64,000 nt of DNA from Deltaproteobacteria bacterium. GTDB taxonomy: Bacteria; Myxococcota_A; Polyangia; JAAYKL01. The stretch spans positions 100,630-164,629 of the forward strand of contig JAFGQN010000173.1 of NCBI GenBank assembly GCA_016935665.1, read 5' to 3'. The notes beneath the pieces were generated by a model that did not search any database, had not been told where the DNA came from, and saw only the letters and a list, made by a program, of their open reading frames with translations. The translations under genes were made by a program, and so were the position numbers. This document shows, piece by piece, positions 48,334 through 58,917 of this stretch; the stretch's first letter is position 1, and each line of letters opens with the position of its first letter.

Positions 48334-49783
48334 ATATGCTGTCACCGGAGGGAAAATTGAACACACATCCAATTGTTACCCACAACAGCGTACGGATATT
48401 TCGCGTGACGCCGGAAAATACCTGCCTGGAGTCCCTGTCGCCACGGGAAATTGATGCGCTTTTCGCCAAAAGTCTGGAGGACGCCCGCCAGTTGCTGGTG
48501 CGTTGTGTGCTGGCAGTCCTCAACAGTGGTGAGGAATCCGACGACGTCAGGCAGATGTTGGCCAAACACCAGCAGTTTGCCATTGATGTGGAACGAACCG
48601 CGGGGGGTATCGAACTGGTGCTCCATCACGCGCCCATCAATGCGTTTGTAATCTATGAGCAAAAAAGCGCCGACGGATATGTCAAAGTGCCAAAATTAAT
48701 TGAAGGATTGCGCCAGCACGTGTTTGCCGTCATCCGCGACCTGCTGTTTATCAACAGCGAAATCGAGCGCACCGCCAAATTTGACCTCGAATCTCCCGAT
48801 GGGATTACCGACGCGGTCTTTTTGATGCTGCGCAACGCGGGGGTGTTTCAAAAACCGGGCGTCACAAGGTGGTGGTGTGTTTTGGTGGACATGCCATTTG
48901 CGACGAAGAGTACGCCTACACTCTCAAGGTGGGTTATGAATGTGGCATTCGCTTCATGGATGTGGTGACCGGTTGTGGTCCAGGCGCAATGAAAGGCCCC
49001 ATGGAAGGCGCCGCCATCGCTCACGCCAAACAGCGCATTAAAGACGGTCGTTATATTGGCATCACCGAGCCGGGCATCATTGCCTCCGAAGCCCCCAACG
49101 CCATTGTGGACCCGCTGGTAATCATGCCCGACATCGAAAAACGGCTCGAAGCGTTTGTCCGCCTTTGCCACGGCATCATTATCTTTCCCGGAGGCGCCGG
49201 CACCGCCGAAGAACTCATGTACCTGCTGGGAATTCTCTGTCATCCCGACAATGCGCACATTCCATTTCCCCTCATTTTGACCGGCCCTGCCGCCAGTCAG
49301 ACGTTTTTTTTGCAGCTGGATGCATTTGTGCGGTCCACCCTGGGCGATGCGGCCGCCGCCAAATATCAGATTATTCTCGACGATCCGGAAAAGGTCGCCA
49401 CTGAACTCAACAAGGGACTTTTGGCCGTAAAAGCTTCGAGAGAAACGCTGGCCAACGCCTATTACTTCAACCGCAGTCTTTTCATTCCCCCGGTGTTTCA
49501 GCAGGGATTCACTCCTTCCCATGAGGCCGGCGCCGGGCTTGAAGTGCGGCAAAGCGCCGACATTCCCGCCTTTGCCGCAACGCTGCGCCGATTTTTCTCA
49601 TGTGTCGTATGGGGCAATGTCAAACCCGATGGTGTTGCCGCTGTTGAAAAATTCGGACCGTTCCCGGTGACTGGGGATGTCGAAGTCCTCAACGCAGTGG
49701 ACGAGCTGGTAAAAGCCTTCGGCCACCAGGGCCGCATGCGCCTGGTGGGCGATTACATACCGGTCTATCGATTGGCGCAATAG
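48334..49783 (+). pseudogene. ppnN: PpnN/YgdH-type LOG-family nucleotide 5'-monophosphate nucleosidase, split by a frameshift at ~48851-48868
   Basis: ORF 48204..48968 carries the N-terminal domain (MLSPEGKLNTHP...FVIYEQKSADGYVKVPKLIEGLRQHVFAVIRDLLF...DAVFLMLRNAGVFQKPGV), ORF 48869..49783 the rest (VVVCFGGHAICDEEYAY...TGCGPGAMKGPMEGAA...IIIFPGGAGTAEELMYLLGIL). Confidence 0.85.
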
Positions 49784-49803
49784 TATCGACTCGCAGATTT
49801 CGC

Positions 49804-51114
49804 CTACAAACAGGGATGAACGGTTACATTGACGACGGACGTATCGGAAACGATGCGGCCGCTGTCGCCAAAAATCAACGTGGCGCTGTTTTCAAAGGCA
49901 TCGGTACTGCCACATTCGCCGGCGGTGTACACGACCGAATAGGTGATACGGTCTGGTTCACACAGTTTATCCCTCAGGACACCCACTTCAGGAAGGGAAT
50001 CTTCAACAAGGACACAGTGACTCCGCTCAACCACGTGGACAGGACTGGTTATACGAGTGGACGCGCCTTCAACAATCGACGTCACATCGGTTGTCACCGT
50101 GGCGATGTTCACAATATTCTGCAACTCAAATTCAAACAATTCCCGCTCATCTTCCGGATGAAACGTCTGGTAAAAACCGCATTCAATCTCCTCATCCATG
50201 TCAAGTATCACCGCATCCATGGCGTCTTTTTTAAAATCAACAGGATCATCGCCCAGTTTGCAAAGCAGCGATACCTCGCGCATATCCAGCAGTTCATCCT
50301 GAATGGATGTAATCAGCGCGGCATACGACCACGGATTTTTCACATTCACCGTCCCCGATACCACCAAAACGTCCGTCGCCGGTTTGGGGATGGCATCAAC
50401 GGTGTATTCGATTGAGTAGGCTTCGCCCTCCGACAACGTTAAATGGGAGGTGGCAGCGGATTTGACGACATCCCAATCGCTGGTGCGTTCGATTGTGGCG
50501 GTAAAGGTGGTACTGATTTCCAGTTTTAAATTAAGGCAAAATGAGAACTGACGGATTTCCAGTCGCTGACCCCGGGGATTAAACGGCGGCAACAAATACG
50601 CGTCTCCCTGTACGTCCGGATCATATTTGTAAAGCAGCGCCTCTGATCCACCGTTAATGATCACCGCCGCCACGTCCACCGGGATAACAACGCCTGTGGA
50701 TGTATACAGGAACGGAATACCCCAGCTGAGGGACACACCGCTATCTGAAGACGCAGTCACCGAGAATGCATAATCTCTATTGTCGTCAAACTCCACTTCA
50801 TGCCGATATTCCCCACCCTCTTCGTAAAAATAGTAAATGTGCGTTCCCTGCCCGTTGGAATCCACTGTAAATCCAATATCATAGCCCAGGGATTCGCACG
50901 TGGCTTCATCGCCATCTTCGATAAACGATACCGAAACGGTCGATGTGGCCGAACCGGGAATATGGGCCAGCATTTTCTCTGGCGACTTGTCCCGGCTGGA
51001 CTTGTGACTTTCGGGCATGCAACCGAGTCCGATTGCGCCCAAAAACAGCACAAAAAACAGTCGTCCAACAGCCTTGTCCCGGTTGGTCGACAACGCGCAT
51101 GTCCGTGTTTTCAT
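49804..51114 (-). CDS. Hypothetical lipoprotein
   Basis: LFFVLFLGAIGLGCMPE lipobox after MKTRTCALSTNRDKAVGR. Confidence 0.6.
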   Translation of the reverse strand: MKTRTCALSTNRDKAVGRLFFVLFLGAIGLGCMPESHKSSRDKSPEKMLAHIPGSATSTVSVSFIEDGDEATCESLGYDIGFTVDSNGQGTHIYYFYEEGGEYRHEVEFDDNRDYAFSVTASSDSGVSLSWGIPFLYTSTGVVIPVDVAAVIINGGSEALLYKYDPDVQGDAYLLPPFNPRGQRLEIRQFSFCLNLKLEISTTFTATIERTSDWDVVKSAATSHLTLSEGEAYSIEYTVDAIPKPATDVLVVSGTVNVKNPWSYAALITSIQDELLDMREVSLLCKLGDDPVDFKKDAMDAVILDMDEEIECGFYQTFHPEDERELFEFELQNIVNIATVTTDVTSIVEGASTRITSPVHVVERSHCVLVEDSLPEVGVLRDKLCEPDRITYSVVYTAGECGSTDAFENSATLIFGDSGRIVSDTSVVNVTVHPCL

Positions 51115-51739
51115 AAATACCCCCCTTTTTGGTTCTCGCACATACACCGGCGCCCATCTGCAACACTTGCAGCAGCCGGCATCGGGTATGATTTGATTCC
51201 GACTTTTTTTAGCTTCAGTTGAAACGAAACCCGCCTTCTTCAACTGGTGTCGGATAATTGATTATTTCTAACAGCGCCTCCTTCCGGAGACAGACGCCAC
51301 CAGCTCGTGACGTCTAAAAATCAATATATTTATACTTTTACACAATATCAACTGTATCAAATGAAACCCATCCGGTGTCATATTTACCTTCAGTTGCTTA
51401 CAAATGCGCACAACCGGCGAAAATCAAAATGAAATCTCTTGCTCGACATGTTCCGAAGACTTCAAATGCTTTTTGTACACGGCCAACTGTGGGGATTATC
51501 GGGTGCAGGCGACGATTGGCCGACAAAATCAAAATCGATACCTGCCCTGGCCCTGGACCCTTTTCGTTCTTCAATTCGATTTTACATTTCACACAGAAAC
51601 CAGCCAGGGACGGGTCATCTCAATCGGTGATACGAATGGGAGATGTGTCCTTTTTTTCACTGTGCATGCTGTGGTGTATCCCCGGTTTTAAAGAAAACCA
51701 GTGGCGCCATGCATTTCGGCTGATGAAATAAAAAAGGGA

Positions 51740-52090
51740 TTACTTACACTGGGTGGGCCCGTCTGGAATGACCTGACATTCCATGCCGTCGGGGCAGCCG
51801 TCGTTGGGGGCGCCCTTCTCACACGGGATGCCACAGGTGTACAGTTTGTTTCCGGCAAATCCATAAAATTCAATGCAGCTTTGGCCATCTACGCAAACCT
51901 GTCCGCCACAGTCAGTGGCGCCGTTTTCGCCTATATCCGATTTTTCGGAATTTCCCGTATTATCGCCATCATTTTCTGTTGACGCAGTGCCGGACGGGTC
52001 ACTGGCATTCTGGTTGGGAGCACTGCCGCTGCACGCGCACAGGAACACCACAATCGCCCACGCTGTGTTTTTTATCGTTGCCAAAATCAT
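51740..52090 (-). CDS. Small Cys-rich lipoprotein
   Basis: AWAIVVFLCACSGS lipobox; CGGQVCVDGQSCIEFYGFAGNKLYTCGIPCEKGAPNDGCPDGMECQ. Confidence 0.6.
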   Translation of the reverse strand: MILATIKNTAWAIVVFLCACSGSAPNQNASDPSGTASTENDGDNTGNSEKSDIGENGATDCGGQVCVDGQSCIEFYGFAGNKLYTCGIPCEKGAPNDGCPDGMECQVIPDGPTQCK

Positions 52091-52104
52091 TGGTCCCCTC
52101 CCTT

Positions 52105-54246
52105 TCATTTGCCCTTGCCAGTGAGGCTGGTGGGTTTTTGTTTACTCGATTTTTCGACCCGTTTGTTGCGCCCTGCGCCTTTGCCAACGGTTGTAGAACC
52201 GCTTTTTTGCACCTTGCCCGCCTCGGTTTTGGCTTTGGCCACCCAGTACGTGCGCCGTGTACTCGAAAACGACCACAGCGCATCGTTGAGCTCTTTTTCC
52301 ATGACCACCGCGTTGGTGCTGTTTTGCGACAGATTTGAAAGGGCGCCCAGCAGTGCCTGCTCGTGCAATGCATTCAAATCAAGAGACGCCGTTTTAGTGG
52401 CATCGGCCACCAGACGCTCGCCGTAATATTTGTTGGCGCATGGATTTCGCTTCTTATCCACCGAATCAATCAACACCACTTCGTCGTCCACTGTATTCAG
52501 CCGCACTTTTTTGGCCATGGCCGCCTGTGGCAACCTGGACCAGAGGGGAATGAGCACATTCTTCATGAGATGAGATTCCTTTTTTACAACTTCGTCGAGA
52601 ACCTGGCCCAACTCCGCATTGGCCTTTGCCGCCTTGCGGTCCGCCTGCATGGCAGTACATACCGCCTGCTCGGCCAGGGCCAATCGCAACAGCGCATCCC
52701 CCACATCCTCCGACACCTGTTCCACCTCTTTTTGGGCGGCTGTGGATGTGGCGGCCTTCCCTTTGGACTCAAAGCTGGACGACGTTCCCTGGAACGTGGC
52801 ATTCATCAGAGAAATGTCGGACATTATCTGACGAGGCGAGTACTCGATTTTCCCCGCCGTCAGTGCTGCTTTTGTCTCTTCCGGTGTAAACGTATATCCC
52901 CCGGCGGCGGGATTAAACGTGTAGGCCGCGCCCTTTACCGCTCCGTTTTGCGCGCTCATCTGATTGTATTTGGTGCTGCAGGCGCCTTTTGTGGTTAATA
53001 TCGCGTCGGTATCTGTAATTCGTGTTGATTTCAATTTCTTTTTGCCCAGTTGAAATGCCGTTTTCGAAGTAAAATTCTTTCCGTAAACAGTGTACTCGCA
53101 ACTCTTTTGGGCCGCGTCATTTTTCAGCTGAACCGCCCCAATCTGCGGCGCCGCTGCCACGGTCGTGGCCTTTTTTGCGGCAAACTGTCGGTTCATGTAC
53201 GTTCCTATCACCTTGTCCGAAATATTCAGATCTTCGGGAAGCCTGAGACTTATCTGTTTGGCCGAATTTTTCGCCGTGGTATCCACCTCCAGTTTTTTGG
53301 CGCCAATGGACCACTGCTGCACCACATCGAGGTTTTTCCCCTTTATTGTTATTGTTCCTGGCGATGGCGCCAGTTTGGGCGCAACGTTCAGCGCCGGTAC
53401 CGCATACACCGTGAGCGGGCTTTGGGATTCTGCCGATTTTTTGCGTGCAGTGACGCGAATCACATCGGTTTTGGCGACTTTGGGGATACTGATGGTGGCT
53501 TTGGTGGCCGTCACATCTTTGGCTTTCAGTTGCTTTTTCCCAAGGGAAAATTTAATTCCTTTGGTTTCAAAGTAATTGCCTGTCACCGTCACATCGTCCC
53601 CTGGAAATACGGCAGCAGGTTGGACTGCACCCACGACCGGCGGATAGAATATTTCCAGCGGCTTTTTTAATGTGGCCGAACCACCGGGGCCGGATACCGT
53701 CAGTTCTCCGGTGGTTAGCCCGGCGGGAACGGTGAAGGAAATCGATTTTTTCTGCTTGTCAGCAATTATTATAACGGTTGTGCCCACACTCAGCTTTTCG
53801 ACCGAATCCAGATTATCCCCCACCACTTTTATCGATTCCCCGGGTGTACCAAATAAAGGAGTGGTACGCAGCACCTTTGGCGCCTTGGCAAAGGTGAATG
53901 TTGAAAATGTGGCCAGCTTCTTCCTGCCGCGCTTGATTATGAGTTTGGCGCCTTTTTTTGCCTTTGCAGGAACTTTGGCACTAATCACATTGGCTTTTAT
54001 CTCAATGGATTCCAGTGTCACTGCATCGAGAGACACAATATCCCCTTCGACAAAACCGCTGCCATTAATGGAAATAGTGGCATCCGCGCCAAAGATGGCT
54101 GGCGAAACCGCCGTTACCTGAACCTCTTGCATGGCCGGTGTATCACCTGCAATACCCGGCCGGGATGCCGCACAAAGCAAAGCGAACAGACCAATTGTCA
54201 CAGCTAATTTTTTTTTCAAAATTGCGTCTTTCCGTCTACACTTCAT
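52105..54246 (-). CDS. Secreted IPT/TIG-repeat protein
   Basis: Signal peptide; repeated VTAVSPAIFGADATISINGSGF, PLFGTPGESIKVVGDNL, PAAVFPGDDVTVTGNYF, APSPGTITIKGKNL modules. Confidence 0.75.
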   Translation of the reverse strand: MKCRRKDAILKKKLAVTIGLFALLCAASRPGIAGDTPAMQEVQVTAVSPAIFGADATISINGSGFVEGDIVSLDAVTLESIEIKANVISAKVPAKAKKGAKLIIKRGRKKLATFSTFTFAKAPKVLRTTPLFGTPGESIKVVGDNLDSVEKLSVGTTVIIIADKQKKSISFTVPAGLTTGELTVSGPGGSATLKKPLEIFYPPVVGAVQPAAVFPGDDVTVTGNYFETKGIKFSLGKKQLKAKDVTATKATISIPKVAKTDVIRVTARKKSAESQSPLTVYAVPALNVAPKLAPSPGTITIKGKNLDVVQQWSIGAKKLEVDTTAKNSAKQISLRLPEDLNISDKVIGTYMNRQFAAKKATTVAAAPQIGAVQLKNDAAQKSCEYTVYGKNFTSKTAFQLGKKKLKSTRITDTDAILTTKGACSTKYNQMSAQNGAVKGAAYTFNPAAGGYTFTPEETKAALTAGKIEYSPRQIMSDISLMNATFQGTSSSFESKGKAATSTAAQKEVEQVSEDVGDALLRLALAEQAVCTAMQADRKAAKANAELGQVLDEVVKKESHLMKNVLIPLWSRLPQAAMAKKVRLNTVDDEVVLIDSVDKKRNPCANKYYGERLVADATKTASLDLNALHEQALLGALSNLSQNSTNAVVMEKELNDALWSFSSTRRTYWVAKAKTEAGKVQKSGSTTVGKGAGRNKRVEKSSKQKPTSLTGKGK

Positions 54247-54322
54247 AATATATTTCTTCCTTCTCAAAAAATTTTGTTTTGACCATCAACAGGATGTCAA
54301 ACTGAAACAAAGAGGGCAATAA

Positions 54323-57300
54323 ATGCAACAAACAAAACTGCAACAGATTTTAGTCACATCAAGCATGCTGCTTACCGTTTTTTTGACATGCTGTTATTCT
54401 TCGGTGGATTCACAGGAGGGGCAAGAACAAAGCGAAGATTTTCAATTAAAAGAGCACATCGTCGGCAAAAAAAACGAGGCTTCCGATGGTAAACATCCAT
54501 GGAAAACCATCGGCGCCCCCAATGTGACATCGCTAAAAGATCCCACCCTTCCAGTGGCCGTTGCCATCGAAGGCAAGCAACGCGTACAACCTGATGTTGA
54601 AGCGGCCGTGCTTGAAATGGCCACACAGTCGACCCATCCCGTTCGGGTTACCATTGATTCAGGACTCGGCACATTGCGCCGCTTCTCAGGTCGCCTGAAA
54701 AACCCCCACGGCCAAAGCACCGCCGGCGCGGTACAGTTTCTTAAGGAAAATCTGCCCGGGTACGGTCTGAAAACCGATGTTCCATTGACCCTCGATGTGT
54801 CGCGGGAAGTGGTGGATGAAGACGGCGCCCGGCACGTAGTGGTCACTCCCACTGTTGGGGATTTGCCGGTGTGGATGGCCGCTGCCGCCATCCACCTGGA
54901 TGCCGGGGGCAATGTGCGCAGCATCAACGCCGAAAACCTATCGGATGTGACACCAAAGGGCGCCGTGCGATTTGACGCGGACGCCGCCATTGACGCCGCC
55001 GCCCGTGCCCTTTTGCCATTGAGCAATGACGGCAACGTGGAGAACACCGTGGCGCCACAACTGGGCATCATGCCGGCCCTCAAAGGCAAGGGCACCTCTG
55101 CATACACATGGCGCCTCGTACAGATGGCAAGAGAAGCCGATGGAACACCGCAGTATTACGAAACGTACGTGAATGCACAAAGCGGCGAGTTGGCCGCCAG
55201 ATACGCCACTACTGTAAGCGCTGCACTAACGTCTGCCACCGGGTCGGTGGTCAACACACTGGGCGCCACCGAATCGCTTCGGGTGTCCTATAGCCAGGAT
55301 TACGGCATGTACGTGCTGCTCGATCAAAGCCGGGGACTGGCGGCCACACAGATAATGACCTACAACGCCAACAATGCGTACGACCTGACCATGGACAACT
55401 CCACCCTTGTTGCATCGGCCAACGCCAACCAGTGGGATCAGATTGGCGGCTCCACCCATGCCAACGTGCAAAAAACCATGGATTACTATCTAAATACCCA
55501 CGGCCGCAATTCCTGGGACGGGCAGGGCGCTCCAGCCCGGGTTGTGGTTCATTTTGGTCAGCAGTACAACAACGCTTACTGGAGTCCTTACGAACAACGC
55601 ACCGTGTTTGGCGATGCGGACGGTATCCAGTTCAAATCCTTTGGGGGCGCCCTCGATGTGGTGGCCCACGAATGGAGTCACGCAGTGGTGTCCGCCACGG
55701 CCAACCTCATTTACGAGAATCAATCCGGTGCGCTCAACGAAAGTTTTGCCGACGTAATGTCGGTGATGGTGGACCGGGACGACTGGATTCAGGGCGAAGA
55801 CATCATGCTGCCGGCAGGCTCCGCCATTCGCTCTTTAGCCGACCCTTCCCTGTATGGTCACCCCGGTCATATGGACGACTATCGCGATATCAGCTGGAAT
55901 TACGGCGGAGTTCATATCAACTGCGGTATTCCCAGCCATGCGGCGTATCTGGTGGCAGTCGATCCCCGGGCCAGTCGCGAAGTCACCGAAAAGGTATGGT
56001 ATCGCACCCTCAATCAGGGGCATGTGGGCCGGTACGCCAACTTTAAGGACATGGCTGAAGGATCACTGGTGGCCTGTAACGAACTGGTGCAAAAAGCGAG
56101 CCTCACGCAACAGAACTGCGATGCCGTGGTGTCCGCATGGGTGGGAGTGGGCGTTCTGACCGAAGTGCCCGCATCCGGCTGTCCGCTCAATTCCACCGAA
56201 AAAAACGGTCTGTGCTACTGCAATTCGGGATACGCCCCGTCCATGACCAGCGATGAATGTATTTTGGAAGACTCATTGACGTGTCCGGCCAACAGTGTGG
56301 CTACCAATGGTCAGTGCTTTTGCCTGGACGGATTTCGCGTCCCCCCATCCGATGACACCTCGGCGCCCATGACCTGTGAGCCCGAAGAGACCGCCTGTCC
56401 CAAAAATTCATCGTGGGATGCCGCAAAACAGGAATGCGTTTGCGATGAAGGCTTCGAGGGAAATCCGGATGGGCTCGATGGCGGATGTACCGTGATTCTG
56501 TCGGATTGTCCCCAAAACAGCCATCCGGTATGGAACGGGGAACCGTCCGCGGACACCGACATGTATCAGTGTGATTGCAACAGCGGATTTGAGTACGACG
56601 CGGTCAGCCAGAGCTGCGCCGTGATTCCGGGAGGGTGTGGCAACGAGTCATTTTATGGGCGCTGCGTGGGTGATTCTCTCATTTATTGCGGTCCGGATGG
56701 AATAGAGACTGTCGCCTGTGGAGATTCCAGCCTGGTATGCGGTCTGTTTGATTCCCGCATTGGTTACGATTGTCTCAATCCCAGCGGGGTTGCCGCAGCG
56801 GGGGTTTGTGCAGCGGATGGCTACCAGGAGTGCGATGCGAATAACCCATTCTGTGTGGCCGAAACCAACGCCACACAGGGCTTCTGTTCCCTGGAGTGCA
56901 AGGTGAATGACGACTGCGGCGCCACGTTTGCCTGCTGTGGTTCGGTAAGTGACGGCACCCGGGCGTGCCTGACCTCAGCCTATTGCGATGACGTGGTAAA
57001 CATCAAAGCCACCTGCAACGATGTGATGGGGGGCAGTGCGTACTATGGCGCCTGTGACGGCAATGTGCTGGTCTACTGCGATGGCTCCACCCTCACAACC
57101 CAGTCGGTCAACTGTCCCAAGCTGGGCCAGGTATGTCGATTTGTGGATGAAGAAGTGGGCTACAACTGCGTAAACGACGGTTCGGCCGCCGCCATCGCCG
57201 CACCGGCGGACTGGTGTCCCTACGAAGGCGACGGTGTATGCGATGCCCCCGGCGTCTGCCCGGCCGGTTCGGATTTGCTCGATTGCCATCCCTGCGGCAC

Positions 57301-57583
57301 TGTCACCGCAAACGGACAGTGCACCGACGCAGTCCTGAATATATGTGACGCCACCATGGGTCTGGTGACTACCGACTGCGCTACATTGCCCGAAACACCG
57401 GTATGCACCGTGGATACCGCCGGAACCGCCGCCTGCACCGCCGAACCCGATACAGACACGGATTCCGACACCGCCACCCAGCCCACCGAAAGCAAAAAAT
57501 CCGATTCCTGTTCCTGTCAGACAGTGGGCTCGCGCAACGGCGCCCTCTTCTCACTCCTCAATTTCCTGTTGTCGCTGTTTTAA
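54323..57583 (+). CDS. M4 (thermolysin-like) metallopeptidase with FTP propeptide and Cys-rich EGF-like C-terminus
   Basis: VVAHEWSHAVVSATANLIYENQSGALNESFADVMSVMV (HExxH + ExxxD); repeated CPxNSxxxxxxCxCxxGF modules. Confidence 0.9.
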   Translation: MQQTKLQQILVTSSMLLTVFLTCCYSSVDSQEGQEQSEDFQLKEHIVGKKNEASDGKHPWKTIGAPNVTSLKDPTLPVAVAIEGKQRVQPDVEAAVLEMATQSTHPVRVTIDSGLGTLRRFSGRLKNPHGQSTAGAVQFLKENLPGYGLKTDVPLTLDVSREVVDEDGARHVVVTPTVGDLPVWMAAAAIHLDAGGNVRSINAENLSDVTPKGAVRFDADAAIDAAARALLPLSNDGNVENTVAPQLGIMPALKGKGTSAYTWRLVQMAREADGTPQYYETYVNAQSGELAARYATTVSAALTSATGSVVNTLGATESLRVSYSQDYGMYVLLDQSRGLAATQIMTYNANNAYDLTMDNSTLVASANANQWDQIGGSTHANVQKTMDYYLNTHGRNSWDGQGAPARVVVHFGQQYNNAYWSPYEQRTVFGDADGIQFKSFGGALDVVAHEWSHAVVSATANLIYENQSGALNESFADVMSVMVDRDDWIQGEDIMLPAGSAIRSLADPSLYGHPGHMDDYRDISWNYGGVHINCGIPSHAAYLVAVDPRASREVTEKVWYRTLNQGHVGRYANFKDMAEGSLVACNELVQKASLTQQNCDAVVSAWVGVGVLTEVPASGCPLNSTEKNGLCYCNSGYAPSMTSDECILEDSLTCPANSVATNGQCFCLDGFRVPPSDDTSAPMTCEPEETACPKNSSWDAAKQECVCDEGFEGNPDGLDGGCTVILSDCPQNSHPVWNGEPSADTDMYQCDCNSGFEYDAVSQSCAVIPGGCGNESFYGRCVGDSLIYCGPDGIETVACGDSSLVCGLFDSRIGYDCLNPSGVAAAGVCAADGYQECDANNPFCVAETNATQGFCSLECKVNDDCGATFACCGSVSDGTRACLTSAYCDDVVNIKATCNDVMGGSAYYGACDGNVLVYCDGSTLTTQSVNCPKLGQVCRFVDEEVGYNCVNDGSAAAIAAPADWCPYEGDGVCDAPGVCPAGSDLLDCHPCGTVTANGQCTDAVLNICDATMGLVTTDCATLPETPVCTVDTAGTAACTAEPDTDTDSDTATQPTESKKSDSCSCQTVGSRNGALFSLLNFLLSLF

Positions 57584-57660
57584 CCCCCCAGGGATACTGT
57601 TTCGACTGAACGACGAGAACGCGGAACCAGTCAAAAAAATACTTGATTTTTTTTGAGTTC

Positions 57661-57985
57661 ACTCTGCTTTTCCGACATCGTTGACCGCTTCATTCATCGT
57701 CTTCATTATCTGAAAACGGCCCAGGATATTGAGTGCGTTCTTTGCGTTGCGTGCAATCACCTTCAGATACGGTTTCCACATATCAGATGCGACATACTCA
57801 AGCCTTTTCGGCGTTTTCCTTGCCAAATCAGCGAAAAAATTTCAGCAGCTTTTTTAATTTTCCGTTGTTATCCCCACCCACATCAGTCGCCTCGCTCCTT
57901 CGTTGATTTGATATACCACCGACAAATAGTGATAACCCTTTTTCCATTGGATTTCGTCCACGCCAGTAGCTGTCACCTCATTCGA
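57661..57985 (-). pseudogene. ISL3-family transposase internal fragment (frameshifted)
   Basis: Minus-strand reading: VTATGVDEIQWKKGYHYLSVVYQINEGARRLMWVG | GDNNGKLKKLLKFFR | FADLARKTPKRLEYVASDMWKPYLKVIARNAKNALNILGRFQIMKTMNEAVNDVGKAE*. Matches ISL3 DDE core (xGIDE...KG...Y.TVV, CSDMWKPYLKVI, LDRFHIM). Confidence 0.85.
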
Positions 57986-57989
57986 AAAT

Positions 57990-58649
57990 TCACATGTCTT
58001 CCATCATCTTTGGACACTTTTGCTCAACAATCTTGCAGGCCTCTGGTGTTTCGGGTTCAGACTCATTGTCGAATGAATCCACTAACTGTTCAAGGGATTC
58101 AGATGTCAACTCGCTGCACTGCGGCAAATCATTAAACATGCTCGTCATCGCGGTCATTTGCGTGTTGAACATGGCCACCACACAGTCCGCAACTTCGCCG
58201 GTGGTTGCATCACAATCCTCCAGTCCTTCCGACGCGCCATCGCAAAAATCCTCCTCGGTAATTTCTTCAGTTTCAACGCCTTCCATGTACTGTGCCATCA
58301 TATCATCCATCTCCCCGTTTTCGCACGACGCCTTTGTTTCATTGCAGGTCGCTGCAATATCCGTATCGCTTCCACCCATCTGAATAGTCATGGACGTCAT
58401 CATGATTCCAACAGCGAGACATTTCACGTCTTCGATTTGCTTCTGCGCAGATTCGAGTTGCCCCGAGACCACGTCGTAAATGGCCGCGCACACCTTTTGG
58501 GCTTCCTCATCTGTTAGTTCGGATGCCGGTGTGTCTTCAGCAACAGGCAGTTTAACATCGTTGCTGCTGTCATTGTCCGAACCGGTATCGCACCCCAAAA
58601 GCAAGCCAATTGCAAGTGATGCCATTATAAAAATGCGGATGTATTTCAT
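57990..58649 (-). CDS. Hypothetical lipoprotein
   Basis: MKYIRIFIMASLAIGLLLGCDTGSD lipobox; Cys-rich helical sequence. Confidence 0.65.
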   Translation of the reverse strand: MKYIRIFIMASLAIGLLLGCDTGSDNDSSNDVKLPVAEDTPASELTDEEAQKVCAAIYDVVSGQLESAQKQIEDVKCLAVGIMMTSMTIQMGGSDTDIAATCNETKASCENGEMDDMMAQYMEGVETEEITEEDFCDGASEGLEDCDATTGEVADCVVAMFNTQMTAMTSMFNDLPQCSELTSESLEQLVDSFDNESEPETPEACKIVEQKCPKMMEDM

Positions 58650-58917
58650 TGGAAACTCCCTTCCATGGTTATTCCGGATGCTCCCTGGTGCCGCATCCGG
58701 GAAAGTGGCTGTGCTTTGTGTTACGTTTAAAGTGCAAAATTATTAACTGGTTAAAACTGTATCAACTCAAATTGTGTACGGAAAGAGCGCAAAAGATGCG
58801 CAGATGTGTCAGGAAAGAAAAACGGTGTGAATAGAAAGTATTCCAAAAATATGGAAGATGATGGGCACGGGTTCCTTCTGATTTCAGGAAAAATGAGACG
58901 CTCACGCCATGGCGTTG

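Noticed and set aside
51360-51730. Possible decayed transposase or other gene in the gap between lipoproteins
   Set aside because: Several frames were read (e.g. - strand CVKCKIELKNEKGPGPGQVSILIL); no motif could be assigned.
57653-58135. 160-aa + ORF
   Set aside because: Antisense to the ISL3 remnant and lipoprotein; the minus strand carries the recognisable transposase motifs.
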